Of a stretch of 63,443 nucleotides of DNA, positions 16,663 through 27,544 are shown piece after piece. This DNA is from an uncultured Clostridia bacterium (GTDB taxonomy: Bacteria > Bacillota > Clostridia > Christensenellales > Borkfalkiaceae): contig CANQBG010000005.1 in the NCBI GenBank assembly GCA_947588985.1, forward strand, positions 1 through 63,443, read 5' to 3'. Under the pieces are notes generated by a model that saw nothing but the letters and a program-made list of their open reading frames with translations, did no database searches and was not told the origin of the DNA. The position numbers and the translations under genes are program-made. Numbering within the stretch: the first letter of the stretch is position 1; every line of letters begins with the position of its first letter.

Positions 16663-19500
16663 ATGACCAATCTTACCATTGTATTTGAGCGGCCGTGGCT
16701 GTTGCTCCTCCTCATCCCGGCCATCGGGCTCACCCTGCTCACCTACTTCCTGCTCCCGCGGCGCTACCGCAAGACGCGCAACCGCATCGTCTCCATGGTA
16801 TTGCACACGCTCGTCATGGTGCTGTGCATCAGCGTCCTCGCGGGGATGAAGTTCCACTATCGCATCCCCAACCCCGAGAATGAGATCATTCTCCTCGTAG
16901 ACGTCTCGGATACCTCCGAAGAGGCCAAGGATGTGCGCGAGGAGTTCATGCAGACGGTCATCAGCGAGAGCAAATACGGCGGCTACAAAGTGGGCGTCGT
17001 CACCTTCGGCTTCACGCAGGAATATGCGGTGCCGCTCACCTTCGATACGGACGCCGTCTTTGCCCGCTATGAGAGCGCGCCCCTCCCCGATACGAGCGCG
17101 ACGGACATCGCCGCGGCGCTCCGCTATGCGGCGGGGCTCTTCGAACACCGCGAGACGGCCAAGCTCGTGCTCCTCTCCGACGGCAAGGAGACGGACGAGA
17201 CGGCCACGACGGTCATCCGCTCCATCTCCGCGCAGGGGACCAAAGTGGATACCGTCTACATCCCCTCCGACTATGCTTCGGACAACGTGCAGGTCGTCGG
17301 CGTGCAATACCCCGATTACCACATGAACGTGGGGGAGGAATATAACCTCGGCGTCGCGCTCAGCTCCAAAAACGGCGCTCGTTCCACCGTCATCGAGCTC
17401 TACGACAACGGCGAGCCCGACCTCGAAAACGGCGCGCAGCTGGTGGATGTCTCGGCCGGGACGCAGGTCATCAACTTCCGCAAGACCTTCAAGACGGAGG
17501 GTCTGCATGAGATCCGCGTCAAGGTCACGGAGAGCGAGGACCGTTTGGAGGAGAACAACACCTTCTGCTCCTACATCTATCTCGAGGTCTACAACCGCGT
17601 CCTCGTCATCGATCAGGGCAAGAGCGAGACGGAATCGGATCGCGTCGTCGAGCTGCTCGAAAAGGAGGGCGCCGACTACAAAGTCGAGACGTTGCACCTT
17701 CTTTCGAGCACGCACGTTCCCACTACGGTGGAGGACCTTCTTGCCTACGACCAGATCGTGCTCAACAACATCGCGAGCGCCGATCTCGAGCTGTACGCCC
17801 TCGACGAATTGCTCTATTCCTATGTCTATGAATACGGCGGGGGACTCTTCACCGTGGGCGGCAATAACGAGGACGGCACGGCGCATGCCTACAACCGCGA
17901 GGACCTCAAAAACAGTCGCCTTCAGGAGATGCTCCCCGTACAGGCCATCAACTATACGCCGCCCGTCGGCGTCGTGCTCGTCATCGATATCTCGGGCAGT
18001 ATGAGCGGCGAGAAGATCGAATGGGCCAAGAGCGGCGCCGTTACCTGTCTCGACGCCCTCACCGAGCGCGACTACATCGGCGTCATGACGCTCGAGACCG
18101 ACTACCACACCGAGCTCCAGCTGACGTCGCGCACCGAGGAGACGGTGATCAAGGAGGCCATCAACCGCATCACCATCAAGGGCTCCACGCAGTTCACGCC
18201 CGCCATCACCCGTGCGGGACAGGCGCTCGTCGCGGAGCAACGGGTAGACCGGAAGCACGTCATCATCGTCACGGACGGCCAGCCCACCGATAATCGGGAG
18301 GACTATCTCCCCGCCGTCGATCGCTACTACCGCAACAACGGGATCACCTTCTCCGTCGTCGGCATCGACATGACGGAGGGCTCCCAGCAGGCGGACGTCA
18401 TGACCGAACTCACGACGACGGGGCACGGCAAGGTCTACTTTGCGGACAGCGAGCACGACCTCTATCAGGCGCTCCTTTCCGACCTCAACGCGCCCGCCAT
18501 CAAGGAACTTTCGGAGGAGAGCTTCCATCCCTCCGTTGCCGACGAGCTCTCGCAAGTGGTCACGGGCGTGGAGTACGGCCCCGTGCAGGATATCGACGAG
18601 GAGACGGGCAAAGTCATCAAAGAGACGCCGCGCGCCCTCAGCGCCTCCCTCGGCGGATTTTACGGCGTCCGCGCCCGCGAACGCGCCGAGACCATCCTCA
18701 TCGGGGATTTCGACGTCCCTATCTATGCGCAGTGGAAGTTCGGCGCGGGCATGGTGGGCAGTTTCATGTGCGATCTCAACGGCCACTGGTCGGATGAGCT
18801 TCTGAAGGATGAAAACGGCCAACGCCTGCTTCTCAATATCGTCTCCAACCTGATGCCCACTTCCAATATCCGCCCCAACACCATCCGCATGGAGCTCGAA
18901 GAGGGGAACTATTTCAACCATTTGAGCATCTATACCTCGCTGGAAGAGGGGGAGCGCATCGAGGGCAGTATCACGCAATATACCGAGGACGGTGAGATCG
19001 TCACCTCTCTCAATTCCGTCACGCCGGACCCCGAGAATGCCGATCTCTACGTCACCGTCGATCTCAACGCGGAAAACCGCTTCACGCGCAGTACCTTCAT
19101 CATCAAGCAGAGCGGCGTCTATAAGATCTCCGTCTTAAAGCGCAATGCCGCGGGGGAGGTCGTGGGCTCGGCGGAAGTCTACAAGGCATTCTCCTATTCG
19201 AGCGAATACGATATGTTCTCGGAGATCACCGATTTCGATCCGGCGGCCCTCATGGCGGAGCTCGCCGCCAAGGGCAACGGCGCCGCGGTGGATAAAGAGG
19301 ATCCGTGGAGCGTATTTCAGGGCTTCGTTACGGGGTTCGACCGCACGGCAGACCCCGCGCTCGCCTTCATGATCATCGCGGCCGTCCTCTTCCTTGCGGA
19401 TATCGCGGTCCGCAAATTCAAGTTCAAGTGGCCGCATGAGATCGTGCGCGACTATAGAGAAAAGAGAGAAAAGAAAGGCAAGAGGAAGGCGTCGGAGTGA
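16663..19500 (+). CDS. Large membrane protein with two VWA domains
   Basis: The 945-residue protein starts at an ATG with AGGAGG upstream. It has two N-terminal helices (about 9-30 and 40-60), a first VWA-like domain starting VDVSDTSEEA near residue 75, an intermediate region that resembles the glutamine-amidotransferase-like segment of BatA-type proteins, a second and canonical VWA domain starting VIDISGSMSG near residue 440, a beta-rich region, and a helix near residue 900 followed by a basic cytoplasmic tail. It is probably the membrane-spanning partner of the MoxR ATPase together with the preceding VWA protein. The first MIDAS is acceptable but less typical than the second. Its final codons touch the start of the LRR lipoprotein gene. 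Confidence 0.88.
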   Translation: MTNLTIVFERPWLLLLLIPAIGLTLLTYFLLPRRYRKTRNRIVSMVLHTLVMVLCISVLAGMKFHYRIPNPENEIILLVDVSDTSEEAKDVREEFMQTVISESKYGGYKVGVVTFGFTQEYAVPLTFDTDAVFARYESAPLPDTSATDIAAALRYAAGLFEHRETAKLVLLSDGKETDETATTVIRSISAQGTKVDTVYIPSDYASDNVQVVGVQYPDYHMNVGEEYNLGVALSSKNGARSTVIELYDNGEPDLENGAQLVDVSAGTQVINFRKTFKTEGLHEIRVKVTESEDRLEENNTFCSYIYLEVYNRVLVIDQGKSETESDRVVELLEKEGADYKVETLHLLSSTHVPTTVEDLLAYDQIVLNNIASADLELYALDELLYSYVYEYGGGLFTVGGNNEDGTAHAYNREDLKNSRLQEMLPVQAINYTPPVGVVLVIDISGSMSGEKIEWAKSGAVTCLDALTERDYIGVMTLETDYHTELQLTSRTEETVIKEAINRITIKGSTQFTPAITRAGQALVAEQRVDRKHVIIVTDGQPTDNREDYLPAVDRYYRNNGITFSVVGIDMTEGSQQADVMTELTTTGHGKVYFADSEHDLYQALLSDLNAPAIKELSEESFHPSVADELSQVVTGVEYGPVQDIDEETGKVIKETPRALSASLGGFYGVRARERAETILIGDFDVPIYAQWKFGAGMVGSFMCDLNGHWSDELLKDENGQRLLLNIVSNLMPTSNIRPNTIRMELEEGNYFNHLSIYTSLEEGERIEGSITQYTEDGEIVTSLNSVTPDPENADLYVTVDLNAENRFTRSTFIIKQSGVYKISVLKRNAAGEVVGSAEVYKAFSYSSEYDMFSEITDFDPAALMAELAAKGNGAAVDKEDPWSVFQGFVTGFDRTADPALAFMIIAAVLFLADIAVRKFKFKWPHEIVRDYREKREKKGKRKASE

Positions 19501-19502
19501 GT

Positions 19503-22500
19503 ATGAAGAAATTATGCAATCTGATCCTGACGTTGCTGCTTGCGGCCTCCGTCCTGCTCCTTTCCTTCGGATGCGGCGGCGCGTCTTTGGGAACGCCGGG
19601 CAATCTCGTCGTCAACGACGACCTCATGCTCTCGTGGGCGGCCGTGCAGTCTGCCCGCAGCTATCGGCTCGAGATCGTAAACGTCGAAAGCGGCGAACGG
19701 CAGGAGAACGTGGTACAGCGGACCTCCTATGACCTCGCCAAACTTCCGGAAGGGGACTACGAACTGCGTCTGCGTGCCGTGGGCGGCAGCGAAAACGACG
19801 TCTACTCCGCTTGGTCGGAGGTCTATCCCTTCCATCGGGACAAGGAATCGGGCCTGCTCTTCACGAGCGTCGAGGGCAACACCGCCTACGAAGTCCGCAG
19901 TGTGGGCTCGGCAAGCGGAGACGTGGAGATCGAGCGGATATATCGCGATAAGCCCGTCGTCGGCATCGGCCAGACGGCCTTCCGCGGCAGTTCCAAACTG
20001 ACGCGCATCACCATTCCCGATACCGTCACCTACATCGGCGCGAGCGCCTTCTACAACTGCTCGGGCCTCCTCTCCGTCGAGATCCCGGCCTCGGTGGTCT
20101 CCATCGGCCGCGCGGCCTTCCAGCAGTGCAGCAGCCTCTCCTCGATCTCCCTTCCCGCGGCGATCACGCGCATCGAGTCCTTCACCTTTGCCTATTGCCG
20201 CGCGCTCCCCGAGATCTCGCTCAGCGAGCAGATCGTCTTTATCGGGGAATCCGCATTCAGCAACTGTTCGGCGGTCACGGAGCTCACCGTCCCCGATTCC
20301 GTGCAGACCATCGGCCCCAACGCCTTCCGGCAGATGACCGGGCTCACCCGCGTCTCGCTCGGCAGCGGACTGCGATCCTTCGGAGACAGCGCCTTCTATG
20401 GCTGTACCGCCCTGAAAGACGTCGAATTTTCCCCGCTCGAAGGAGAGATGGTGCTCTCGGAGGCCGCTTTTGCGGATTGCTCCGCTCTGCAAAGCGTCTC
20501 TCTTCCCAAGGGCGTCACCCGCATCGAGACCAACTGTTTTACCAACGACGTCGCGCTCGAATCCGTCGTCATTCCCTCCGGAGTCTCCGAGATCGAGCCC
20601 AACGCCTTCTATCATTCCAAGCTGTACGATGAGCAGATGGCATCCGGCGACGGCCTCGTGTACGCCGGGAATTGGGTCATCGACGCCACGGAGGACTATA
20701 AAAAGACCGTCACCGATCTCAACGAGACGACGTTCCGGGAGGGGACGGTCGGCATCGCGGACTTCGCCTTCCGCTACACGTGGCAGGTGGAAGTGGAGGT
20801 GGAAGTGGAGGATGAGAACGGGGAGATCGTCACCGAGACGCGGACGAGGGTGGAGACCGTCAGCTGCGAGAAATTGCGGCGCATCAGCTTTCCGAGCTCC
20901 ATGAAGTATATCGGGCAGGGTGCTTTCTACCATGCCCCCGTCCTGCAACGCGTGCTCGCGACCTATGAGGACAGCTTGGAGCGGGTGGGAAGTTATGCCT
21001 TCGCCTATTGCCCCATGCTCAACAATGTGCGCTTCGCCACCGGGCTCAAGGAGATCGAGACGCGCGCCTTCTTCCAATGCGAGCTCCTCGATTACAGCGA
21101 CAACAACCCCGAGCTCCTCATCCCGACTTCCGTCACCCGCGTGGGCGAAAACGCCTTCTACGGCACCGCGCTGTGGTATCGGGACGACATCACCGACGGC
21201 GTCGTCTATGCGGGGAATTGGGTGGTCGGCTATCACCTCGATCCCGCCTTCGAGGGGGAAGAACCCCAGAGCCTCATCGAACTGCGGGAGGGGACGGTCG
21301 GCATCTGCGACTACGGCTTCTATGGCGTGCAGACGCTGCAAAATATCACCGGTCTCAACCGCGTAGAGCGGATCGGCACGGGCGCCTTTGCCTATTGCAC
21401 CCGCCTCGCCACCATCAGCCTCAACCGCAATCTGCGCGTCATCGAGCCCTACACCTTCTATAAATGTAAATCTATCTACACCGTTTCCTTCCCGTCCATG
21501 CTTCGGACTATCGGCAAAGACGCCTTCTACCAATGCGAGCAGCTCAGCGCGATCGATCTCCTCGATACGCAGGTCTCCGAGGTGGGGGATAGCGCCTTCC
21601 GCGAATGCAAGAACCTCCGCTCCATCGAATTCGGGGAGCACGTCGAGCGCATCGGCAAGTACGCCTTCTACGGATGCACCCTGCTCACCGAGCTCGTCAT
21701 CCCCGATACCGTCACCGAGCTGGGCGTGCGGGCGTTCAGCGATTGTCTCTCCCTCCACGCCGTCTCCTTGGGCGCGGGGCTTACGAGCCTCCCGAACTAC
21801 GCCTTCTTCGGCTGCGTCTGGCTCCGCGGTCTCACCGTGCCCGCCAACATCAAGGAGATCGGGGACTACGCCTTCTATGGCTGCACGCGCCTCGGGGAGT
21901 TCACCCTCGAGGAGGGCTTAGAGCGCATCGGCAGCTATGCCTTCTACGGCAACGAGCGGCTCACCCATGCCGAGATCCCCGCGAGCGTGACGTCCATCGG
22001 CGTCTATGCCTTCAAGGGCTGTACGGCGCTGGAAGGCGTTCTTCTGAAGGGGACGCCCGCCTACATCGGGGATAACGCCTTCTATGCTTGCCCGCGTCTC
22101 ACGATCTACGGCGTCGGCGCGGGAGAGGGGGAAGATTGGAGCGCGCTGTGGGATTCCTCTCAGCGGCCCGTCGTCTGGAACGTCACCCTCTCGGAGGACG
22201 GATCCTTCGTCTCCTCCGTGACCGTAGGGGAGAACACCCATCCCCATGCCCGCTTCGGCTATGCCGGCCCGGGGAGGACGGGCTACGTCTTTGCGGGGTG
22301 GTCTACGGAGCCGGAGGGAGAGGCGGAATACACCGCCGCGCAACTCGAGACGCTTCCCGTGGGGACGACGGTCTACTCCGTGTGGGAGCCCGCGCCCGAG
22401 GAGGACGAGGACGCGTGGTGGAACGAATTCGTGGAATGGCTGCGCGATCTGCTCATGCAGGAATCGGGCGGCCTCCCGCAAGCGCCGGGAAGCGGCGAAC

Positions 22501-22526
22501 AGGCGAATGCGTCCGCCGGAAATTGA
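19503..22526 (+). CDS. BspA-like LRR lipoprotein in the MoxR/VWA operon
   Basis: Two starts are possible: a GTG at 19497 that overlaps the previous stop (GTGA) with GAGGAAGG seven bases upstream, or the ATG at 19503 (GGAG five bases upstream). I use the ATG, giving 1,007 residues. The signal MKKLCNLILTLLLAAS ends in the lipobox LSFGC (lipid cysteine 24). A short Fn3-like segment follows (about 30-95), then LRR_5 repeats with the AFYGCTxLxSVxIP pattern to about residue 880, then one InlB-type repeat near 910-965 (YVFAGWSTEPEGE) and a short Asp/Glu- and Gly-rich tail. It is a surface protein. Its direct coupling to the VWA genes suggests that it is a component or client of that module. Confidence 0.88.
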   Translation: MKKLCNLILTLLLAASVLLLSFGCGGASLGTPGNLVVNDDLMLSWAAVQSARSYRLEIVNVESGERQENVVQRTSYDLAKLPEGDYELRLRAVGGSENDVYSAWSEVYPFHRDKESGLLFTSVEGNTAYEVRSVGSASGDVEIERIYRDKPVVGIGQTAFRGSSKLTRITIPDTVTYIGASAFYNCSGLLSVEIPASVVSIGRAAFQQCSSLSSISLPAAITRIESFTFAYCRALPEISLSEQIVFIGESAFSNCSAVTELTVPDSVQTIGPNAFRQMTGLTRVSLGSGLRSFGDSAFYGCTALKDVEFSPLEGEMVLSEAAFADCSALQSVSLPKGVTRIETNCFTNDVALESVVIPSGVSEIEPNAFYHSKLYDEQMASGDGLVYAGNWVIDATEDYKKTVTDLNETTFREGTVGIADFAFRYTWQVEVEVEVEDENGEIVTETRTRVETVSCEKLRRISFPSSMKYIGQGAFYHAPVLQRVLATYEDSLERVGSYAFAYCPMLNNVRFATGLKEIETRAFFQCELLDYSDNNPELLIPTSVTRVGENAFYGTALWYRDDITDGVVYAGNWVVGYHLDPAFEGEEPQSLIELREGTVGICDYGFYGVQTLQNITGLNRVERIGTGAFAYCTRLATISLNRNLRVIEPYTFYKCKSIYTVSFPSMLRTIGKDAFYQCEQLSAIDLLDTQVSEVGDSAFRECKNLRSIEFGEHVERIGKYAFYGCTLLTELVIPDTVTELGVRAFSDCLSLHAVSLGAGLTSLPNYAFFGCVWLRGLTVPANIKEIGDYAFYGCTRLGEFTLEEGLERIGSYAFYGNERLTHAEIPASVTSIGVYAFKGCTALEGVLLKGTPAYIGDNAFYACPRLTIYGVGAGEGEDWSALWDSSQRPVVWNVTLSEDGSFVSSVTVGENTHPHARFGYAGPGRTGYVFAGWSTEPEGEAEYTAAQLETLPVGTTVYSVWEPAPEEDEDAWWNEFVEWLRDLLMQESGGLPQAPGSGEQANASAGN

Positions 22527-22574
22527 GCCTCGGGCGGAAAAATTGAAGTTTGCAGTGAAAACAAGGAGATAACC

Positions 22575-25500
22575 ATGGGAAAAACTAAGAAAGGTTCGCT
22601 TTTGAGCATCATCATGCTCGTGCTCGCCGCCTGTATGCTCTTGGGGGCGTGCGGCGGCTCGGGGAAGGTCAAGCTCCGCTTCGAAACGGCGGGCGGCCCC
22701 GCGGTGGAGCAAGTCGAGCTCGCGCCGGGCGAGGAATACACCCTTCCCATCCCCGTTTGGAGCGGGTATAGCTTCGAGGGCTGGTATGATAACGCAGAAT
22801 ACACCGGCTCGGCCGTGACGAAAGTCACCGCGCAGGAGGATCAGACCTTCTATGCGAAGTGGGAGCAGCTGTATGCGATCACGCTCGATTTGGGCGGCGG
22901 CACCCTCGCGGAGGGGACGACGCTCTACGCCAAGGAGGGGACTGTCGTCGCGACCTTCCTCTCCTCGTATATCCCCACGCTTGCCGGCCACGAATTCGGG
23001 GAATGGCTCGTCGGGGAGACGCCCCTCGCCTCGGGATATCGGCTGACCAAGGAGGGGATCGCGCTCAAGGCGCACTATAAAGTGGGCTACACCGTGGAAC
23101 TCTACCTCGAAAAACTCTCCCGCGACGGCTACGAGAAGCAGGCGGAGGACTATGTCGGCTACGCGTATGCGGGCGGGGAATTCACCCCCGAAGTCGATGT
23201 GGAGGGCTTCACGGTGACGACGCATGCGGAGGAGGTCTCCAAGAAAGTCCTCTCCGAGACGGCCTCCGAAAACAAGTTCCGCCTCTATTACGATCGGAAC
23301 GAGATCACCGTCGTCCTCAACGCCAACTATCCCGACGTCTCGGATCCCCCCGCAGAGACGGTCAACGCGCTCTACGGCGAGGAGATCGAGCTCCCCGTCC
23401 CGTTTGCCTTGGAGGGCTATTGCCTCCTCGGTTGGAGCACCAACCCGATCGATGGGGAGGTGGAGTATCGCTCCTCCTATCTCGATTCCCTTCTCTATAA
23501 CGGCACATACGGCTCCGATCTGTTCCCCGTGAAGCAGTCGGGCGTCCTCTATGCCGTTTGGAGCCGCGGCTATGCCAACCTCTTCGGCGGGGACGACTAT
23601 ATCTTCCACTTCGCGGAGGACGCCGAGGAGATCTATCTCCTTCGCGGCGGCGTGATGTTCCTCGGCACCTACACGGTGCGCACTGGGACCTTCCGCTTCC
23701 TCGCGATCGACGATGACGGCGAAGAGAAGCTCATGATGGAGGGCAAACTCTTGGAGGACGGCACCTTCGCCTTCTACGATGAGACCCGCGAGGGCTTCTC
23801 CTATGTCTACTTCAAGAACACCGTCGGGATCGACGAGCGCTATCATATCTATCTCGACCCCTACAACGGCGTCACCTATGTGGAGGCCGATCCCGACGTC
23901 ACGGGCTTCCCGAGCGTCGAATCCAAGGGGACATATACCATCGACGAGACGGGGCTCTACCACGTCACCTACACGGAGGGCCCGCTCGCAGGGAAGGATT
24001 TCCACTACGTGTTGTCCTCCATGGCCTCCTACGGCGCCATCTTCATGGTGCGCGACGAAGAGGAAGCGAGCTGGGGGCCCATCCTTCGCGGCGTCGTCTC
24101 CCGCGGGCAGCTCACCTCCTATCGCGAGGAATACTATTCCCTCACCCTCAACGGCCTCGGAAACGCCGTCATGACCACGCCGAGCGGCAACTCCTCCCTG
24201 TTCTACCGGCGGGAGGGGGACGTCCTCTATCTGATGAATGCGAGCGGCGTGTCGCAGGGCGAGGCCCATATCACGATGATACAGGGCAGGCGGAGCTATC
24301 TCGTCTATTCCTCCGACTACGACGTCACCTATGAGGCGGAGAGCGGAAGCGCAACGCTCACGCTCGACGGCATGATTTCCGCGGTCTACACCCCCGCGGC
24401 GGGCGCGGCCGTAAACGGCCTCTTCACGGTCGCTTCCTCCCTCTTCGGCACCCTCGTCACCTTCTACGGCGAGGACAACAGCCAACACCTCTTCTTAACG
24501 CGCACGGAGACGGTGGAATCGGTGGAAGGGCAGGAAGAAGAAGCCCCGACGATGCGGTATCTCTTCAAGGAGGAGCCCATCTCCTACGGCGAATATCGCT
24601 ATACCGAAAATAGTTCCATCTTTTCGACGCTCGTCCTCGTGCTCAACGACGAGGAGGAGAAAAAGGCCTCCGTCTATGGTTACACGTCCGCGGGCTATGC
24701 GAAAGTGCTCTCGGGCAACGTCGTCGCCTTGGAGGGCGGCAGCTATGCCTTCACCGCCACGGAAGCGGATGCCGACGTTCCGACGCTCTCCGCGCCCTTT
24801 GATATCGCCGCGGTGCAGGCCTTTGTGTTCTCCGTCGATACCGTCCTCACCACGTCGGGCTCCTATCTTCCCGTCATGTATTGGCACTCCATGACGACCG
24901 CAGACGGCACGGAAAATTACGACGTGCAGTATACGGCGGAGGATGGGGCCACCCTCACCGTCACCCGCGGCTTCGGCGTCTACCGGACGGCGGCGGGCGA
25001 CGCCGTCTACACGGGCGTCGTCACCACGGAGAACGGCGTCACCACGCTCTACGATTCCGTCAACGAGGCGGTTTTCTACTTTGAACTGCAAGAGGGGGCG
25101 TTCACCGTCCTCCGCGGGCTCATCGGCAGCATTTCGGTTTTGCTCGAAAACGGCTACACGTCCTCCAACGAGACGCTCACCTTCGACGGCAAGAACGGTG
25201 CCGTCTATTCGGTGACGACCGTAGACGAAGAGGGCGGGCGCAACACCGTGACCTATCGGGGAACGTACACCGACACGCAGACGACCACCGCGTTCGGCAG
25301 CGCCATCTATACCTTTGAGGGCGAAGGCGTCTCCTTCGAGTTCATCTTTGCAAGCGTCTCCTCCGACGTCTACTTCGCCAAGTACAATGAAACGCTCCAC
25401 GGCGAATACGCCTCCGAGGCGGGCGTGCTCGTGCTCGACGGATTCGGCTTCCTCGCCGCCTACACCGAGGGCGGCACCCGCTATCAGGGCTTCTACACCA

Positions 25501-27515
25501 TCCCCGAGGAGAACGTCGTCCAATTCCTCACGCAGAGCAGGGTATTCTACTTCGACATGAAGGAGGATTCCTTCACGGTGCGCGACGAGGTGTACGGCAG
25601 CTACCTCTATGTGAAGAACCAGAGCATCCCGCTTCTCATGTTCACCTTCGATGGCTACGGGAAGCTCACCGTCACCGATCTGAGCGGCGAAGAAGCCGTG
25701 GTCATCTGCGACAACGGCACCTATTCCTTGAATGCCGACGGCTCCTGCTCCCTCTTCTACACGGACGGCGCGGAGGAAGTCTCCATCTCCGGCTATTTCG
25801 GCACGATCACCGTCTCCTCGCAACAGCTGCGGGCCTTCTATCGCTCCTATGAAGAGATCGTCATGAGCTTTGTCAACGAGAAGGATTGGTCGGTGCTCGT
25901 GCTCGACAGCCACGGCAACGCGCGCCGCTACGATCTCAAGGGCAAAGTCGAAGAGGGGCAGTATATCATCGTCACGGAGACCTTGCTCTACTATGCGAAT
26001 GCCGACGGCTCGGACGCCTGCATCTACGTCTATGATAAGGCAAAGGGCACCATGACCCCCGTCAACAACGTGGAGCGGGCCTATTACACCGAGGACTTCG
26101 AGGCCTTGCTCTTCACGCGCTACGGCTTCATGGTCATGGACGGCGAGACGCGCTACTACTACAATGTGGTCAACGGAAAAGTCTATCTCTACCGTCAGGA
26201 TTTCGAGAACCCCGCGGCGAATCAATACGGATTCGTCGAAGAGGATTTCTTCGGCAGCTTCACCGAGACCAAGACGATCGAGGGCAAGACGTATTACCAG
26301 AGCTCGAGCTTCGAATTGACCTTCACGCGGAAGGAAGAGACCAAGTCGAAATTCCCCGTTCTCGTTTCGGAGACCGAGGGCAAGCATCCCCTTGAACAGT
26401 TGAAGTTCTCGCCCACCGGCGGCGCGGAATTCTCCGATAGCGATGCTTCCGTGCGCATCGGCGGAAAGGATTACGATTGCACGGTCTCCCGCGTCCGCCT
26501 CGAGGACGGCTCCTTCCGGATGTATGTCCGCGTCTCGTACTTCGTCTTTGAGATCGACGTGAAGTACGCCGGCGACTTTGACGACAGCGTGTTCAACGAA
26601 TATGAAGTCACGGCCATGCGCAATGAGATCGCGCTGTATTCCTATACCTACCTCACCTATTTGCTCAACTACATGATGCAGGGGTACATCATCCCCAACA
26701 CCTTCGGCGTGATCACGCTCGTCACCGAATACGACGAGGATGGCACGGCGGGCGAGCCCTATGCCAACGGTCAGTTCGGGCAGTCCTCCGGGTGCTTCAA
26801 CAGCAAGGGGGAGGTGGTCTCCTTCGAACACGTCGCTTACACCATCGAAAACAACACCTACTCGGTCTCCTTCAAGGATGAGAGCGACGGCTACACCTAT
26901 TGCATGCACTTCGCCATGGACGGCACCTTCGCTTCCTTCTTCGGCATGTATGCCTACGGCCTGCACGCCTTCACCCGCGTACAGGAACTCACGACGGAGG
27001 ATGGCTACACCGTCAAACTCGAGCGCGTGCTCGCCACGGAGAACCCCAATGTGAGCGTCGGCGGCTATTGGGAACTCTCGCTCTCCAAGGACGGGACGGA
27101 GCTCGAGAGCGACGCCGGCTATATCCGCGACGGAAAGGTCTATTACTTCGTCCGCACGCGCGAAGAGGAGGGGAACAAGATCTTAAGGAGCACCCTCTAT
27201 CTCCTCGAATTCGGCATGCGGGTGCCCGAGGGGCCGGAGGATCCCATCGGGGAGCTCGAACCGTACACCTCCGTCACCGTCACGCAGCGCGAATTGAAGG
27301 TGGTGTACACCGAGGACGGCGACTTCGTGGAATACGATGAAAGCGGAATCGTGCTCTTGAGCTACGGCCGCGCCACCTATGTGTTCACCGCGGAGGAATG
27401 CGCCTACGATCCGGAGACGGGCGTCTACACCCTCACGCGGAGCACGGGTCTCTCCTTCACCGTCACGATCCAAGGGGATGTCGCCACCGTCACCCCCGTG
27501 GAAGCGCAGGAATAA
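22575..27515 (+). CDS. Very large lipoprotein with InlB-type repeats and unknown beta-rich body (1,646 aa)
   Basis: A lipoprotein signal ends at lipobox LLGAC (cysteine 26). Residues of about 30-330 contain several InlB B-type repeats (FEGWYDN, FGEWLVG, LLGWSTN). The remaining 1,300 residues are made of short beta-strand-like segments with recurring patterns such as LTFDGKNGAVY, LVLDGFGFLAAY and FTFDGYGKLTV, each followed by a YxGxY-type strand; I do not recognise this family. There is a cluster of Tyr, Phe and Gly but no catalytic motif. It begins 48 bases after the LRR lipoprotein with no terminator between them, so it is probably the last gene of the operon; a strong terminator follows. 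It is likely a surface-exposed binding protein. Function unknown. Confidence 0.82.
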   Translation: MGKTKKGSLLSIIMLVLAACMLLGACGGSGKVKLRFETAGGPAVEQVELAPGEEYTLPIPVWSGYSFEGWYDNAEYTGSAVTKVTAQEDQTFYAKWEQLYAITLDLGGGTLAEGTTLYAKEGTVVATFLSSYIPTLAGHEFGEWLVGETPLASGYRLTKEGIALKAHYKVGYTVELYLEKLSRDGYEKQAEDYVGYAYAGGEFTPEVDVEGFTVTTHAEEVSKKVLSETASENKFRLYYDRNEITVVLNANYPDVSDPPAETVNALYGEEIELPVPFALEGYCLLGWSTNPIDGEVEYRSSYLDSLLYNGTYGSDLFPVKQSGVLYAVWSRGYANLFGGDDYIFHFAEDAEEIYLLRGGVMFLGTYTVRTGTFRFLAIDDDGEEKLMMEGKLLEDGTFAFYDETREGFSYVYFKNTVGIDERYHIYLDPYNGVTYVEADPDVTGFPSVESKGTYTIDETGLYHVTYTEGPLAGKDFHYVLSSMASYGAIFMVRDEEEASWGPILRGVVSRGQLTSYREEYYSLTLNGLGNAVMTTPSGNSSLFYRREGDVLYLMNASGVSQGEAHITMIQGRRSYLVYSSDYDVTYEAESGSATLTLDGMISAVYTPAAGAAVNGLFTVASSLFGTLVTFYGEDNSQHLFLTRTETVESVEGQEEEAPTMRYLFKEEPISYGEYRYTENSSIFSTLVLVLNDEEEKKASVYGYTSAGYAKVLSGNVVALEGGSYAFTATEADADVPTLSAPFDIAAVQAFVFSVDTVLTTSGSYLPVMYWHSMTTADGTENYDVQYTAEDGATLTVTRGFGVYRTAAGDAVYTGVVTTENGVTTLYDSVNEAVFYFELQEGAFTVLRGLIGSISVLLENGYTSSNETLTFDGKNGAVYSVTTVDEEGGRNTVTYRGTYTDTQTTTAFGSAIYTFEGEGVSFEFIFASVSSDVYFAKYNETLHGEYASEAGVLVLDGFGFLAAYTEGGTRYQGFYTIPEENVVQFLTQSRVFYFDMKEDSFTVRDEVYGSYLYVKNQSIPLLMFTFDGYGKLTVTDLSGEEAVVICDNGTYSLNADGSCSLFYTDGAEEVSISGYFGTITVSSQQLRAFYRSYEEIVMSFVNEKDWSVLVLDSHGNARRYDLKGKVEEGQYIIVTETLLYYANADGSDACIYVYDKAKGTMTPVNNVERAYYTEDFEALLFTRYGFMVMDGETRYYYNVVNGKVYLYRQDFENPAANQYGFVEEDFFGSFTETKTIEGKTYYQSSSFELTFTRKEETKSKFPVLVSETEGKHPLEQLKFSPTGGAEFSDSDASVRIGGKDYDCTVSRVRLEDGSFRMYVRVSYFVFEIDVKYAGDFDDSVFNEYEVTAMRNEIALYSYTYLTYLLNYMMQGYIIPNTFGVITLVTEYDEDGTAGEPYANGQFGQSSGCFNSKGEVVSFEHVAYTIENNTYSVSFKDESDGYTYCMHFAMDGTFASFFGMYAYGLHAFTRVQELTTEDGYTVKLERVLATENPNVSVGGYWELSLSKDGTELESDAGYIRDGKVYYFVRTREEEGNKILRSTLYLLEFGMRVPEGPEDPIGELEPYTSVTVTQRELKVVYTEDGDFVEYDESGIVLLSYGRATYVFTAEECAYDPETGVYTLTRSTGLSFTVTIQGDVATVTPVEAQE

Positions 27516-27544
27516 TTGAAATCGCGGGAAAGTTTCCCTACCGC

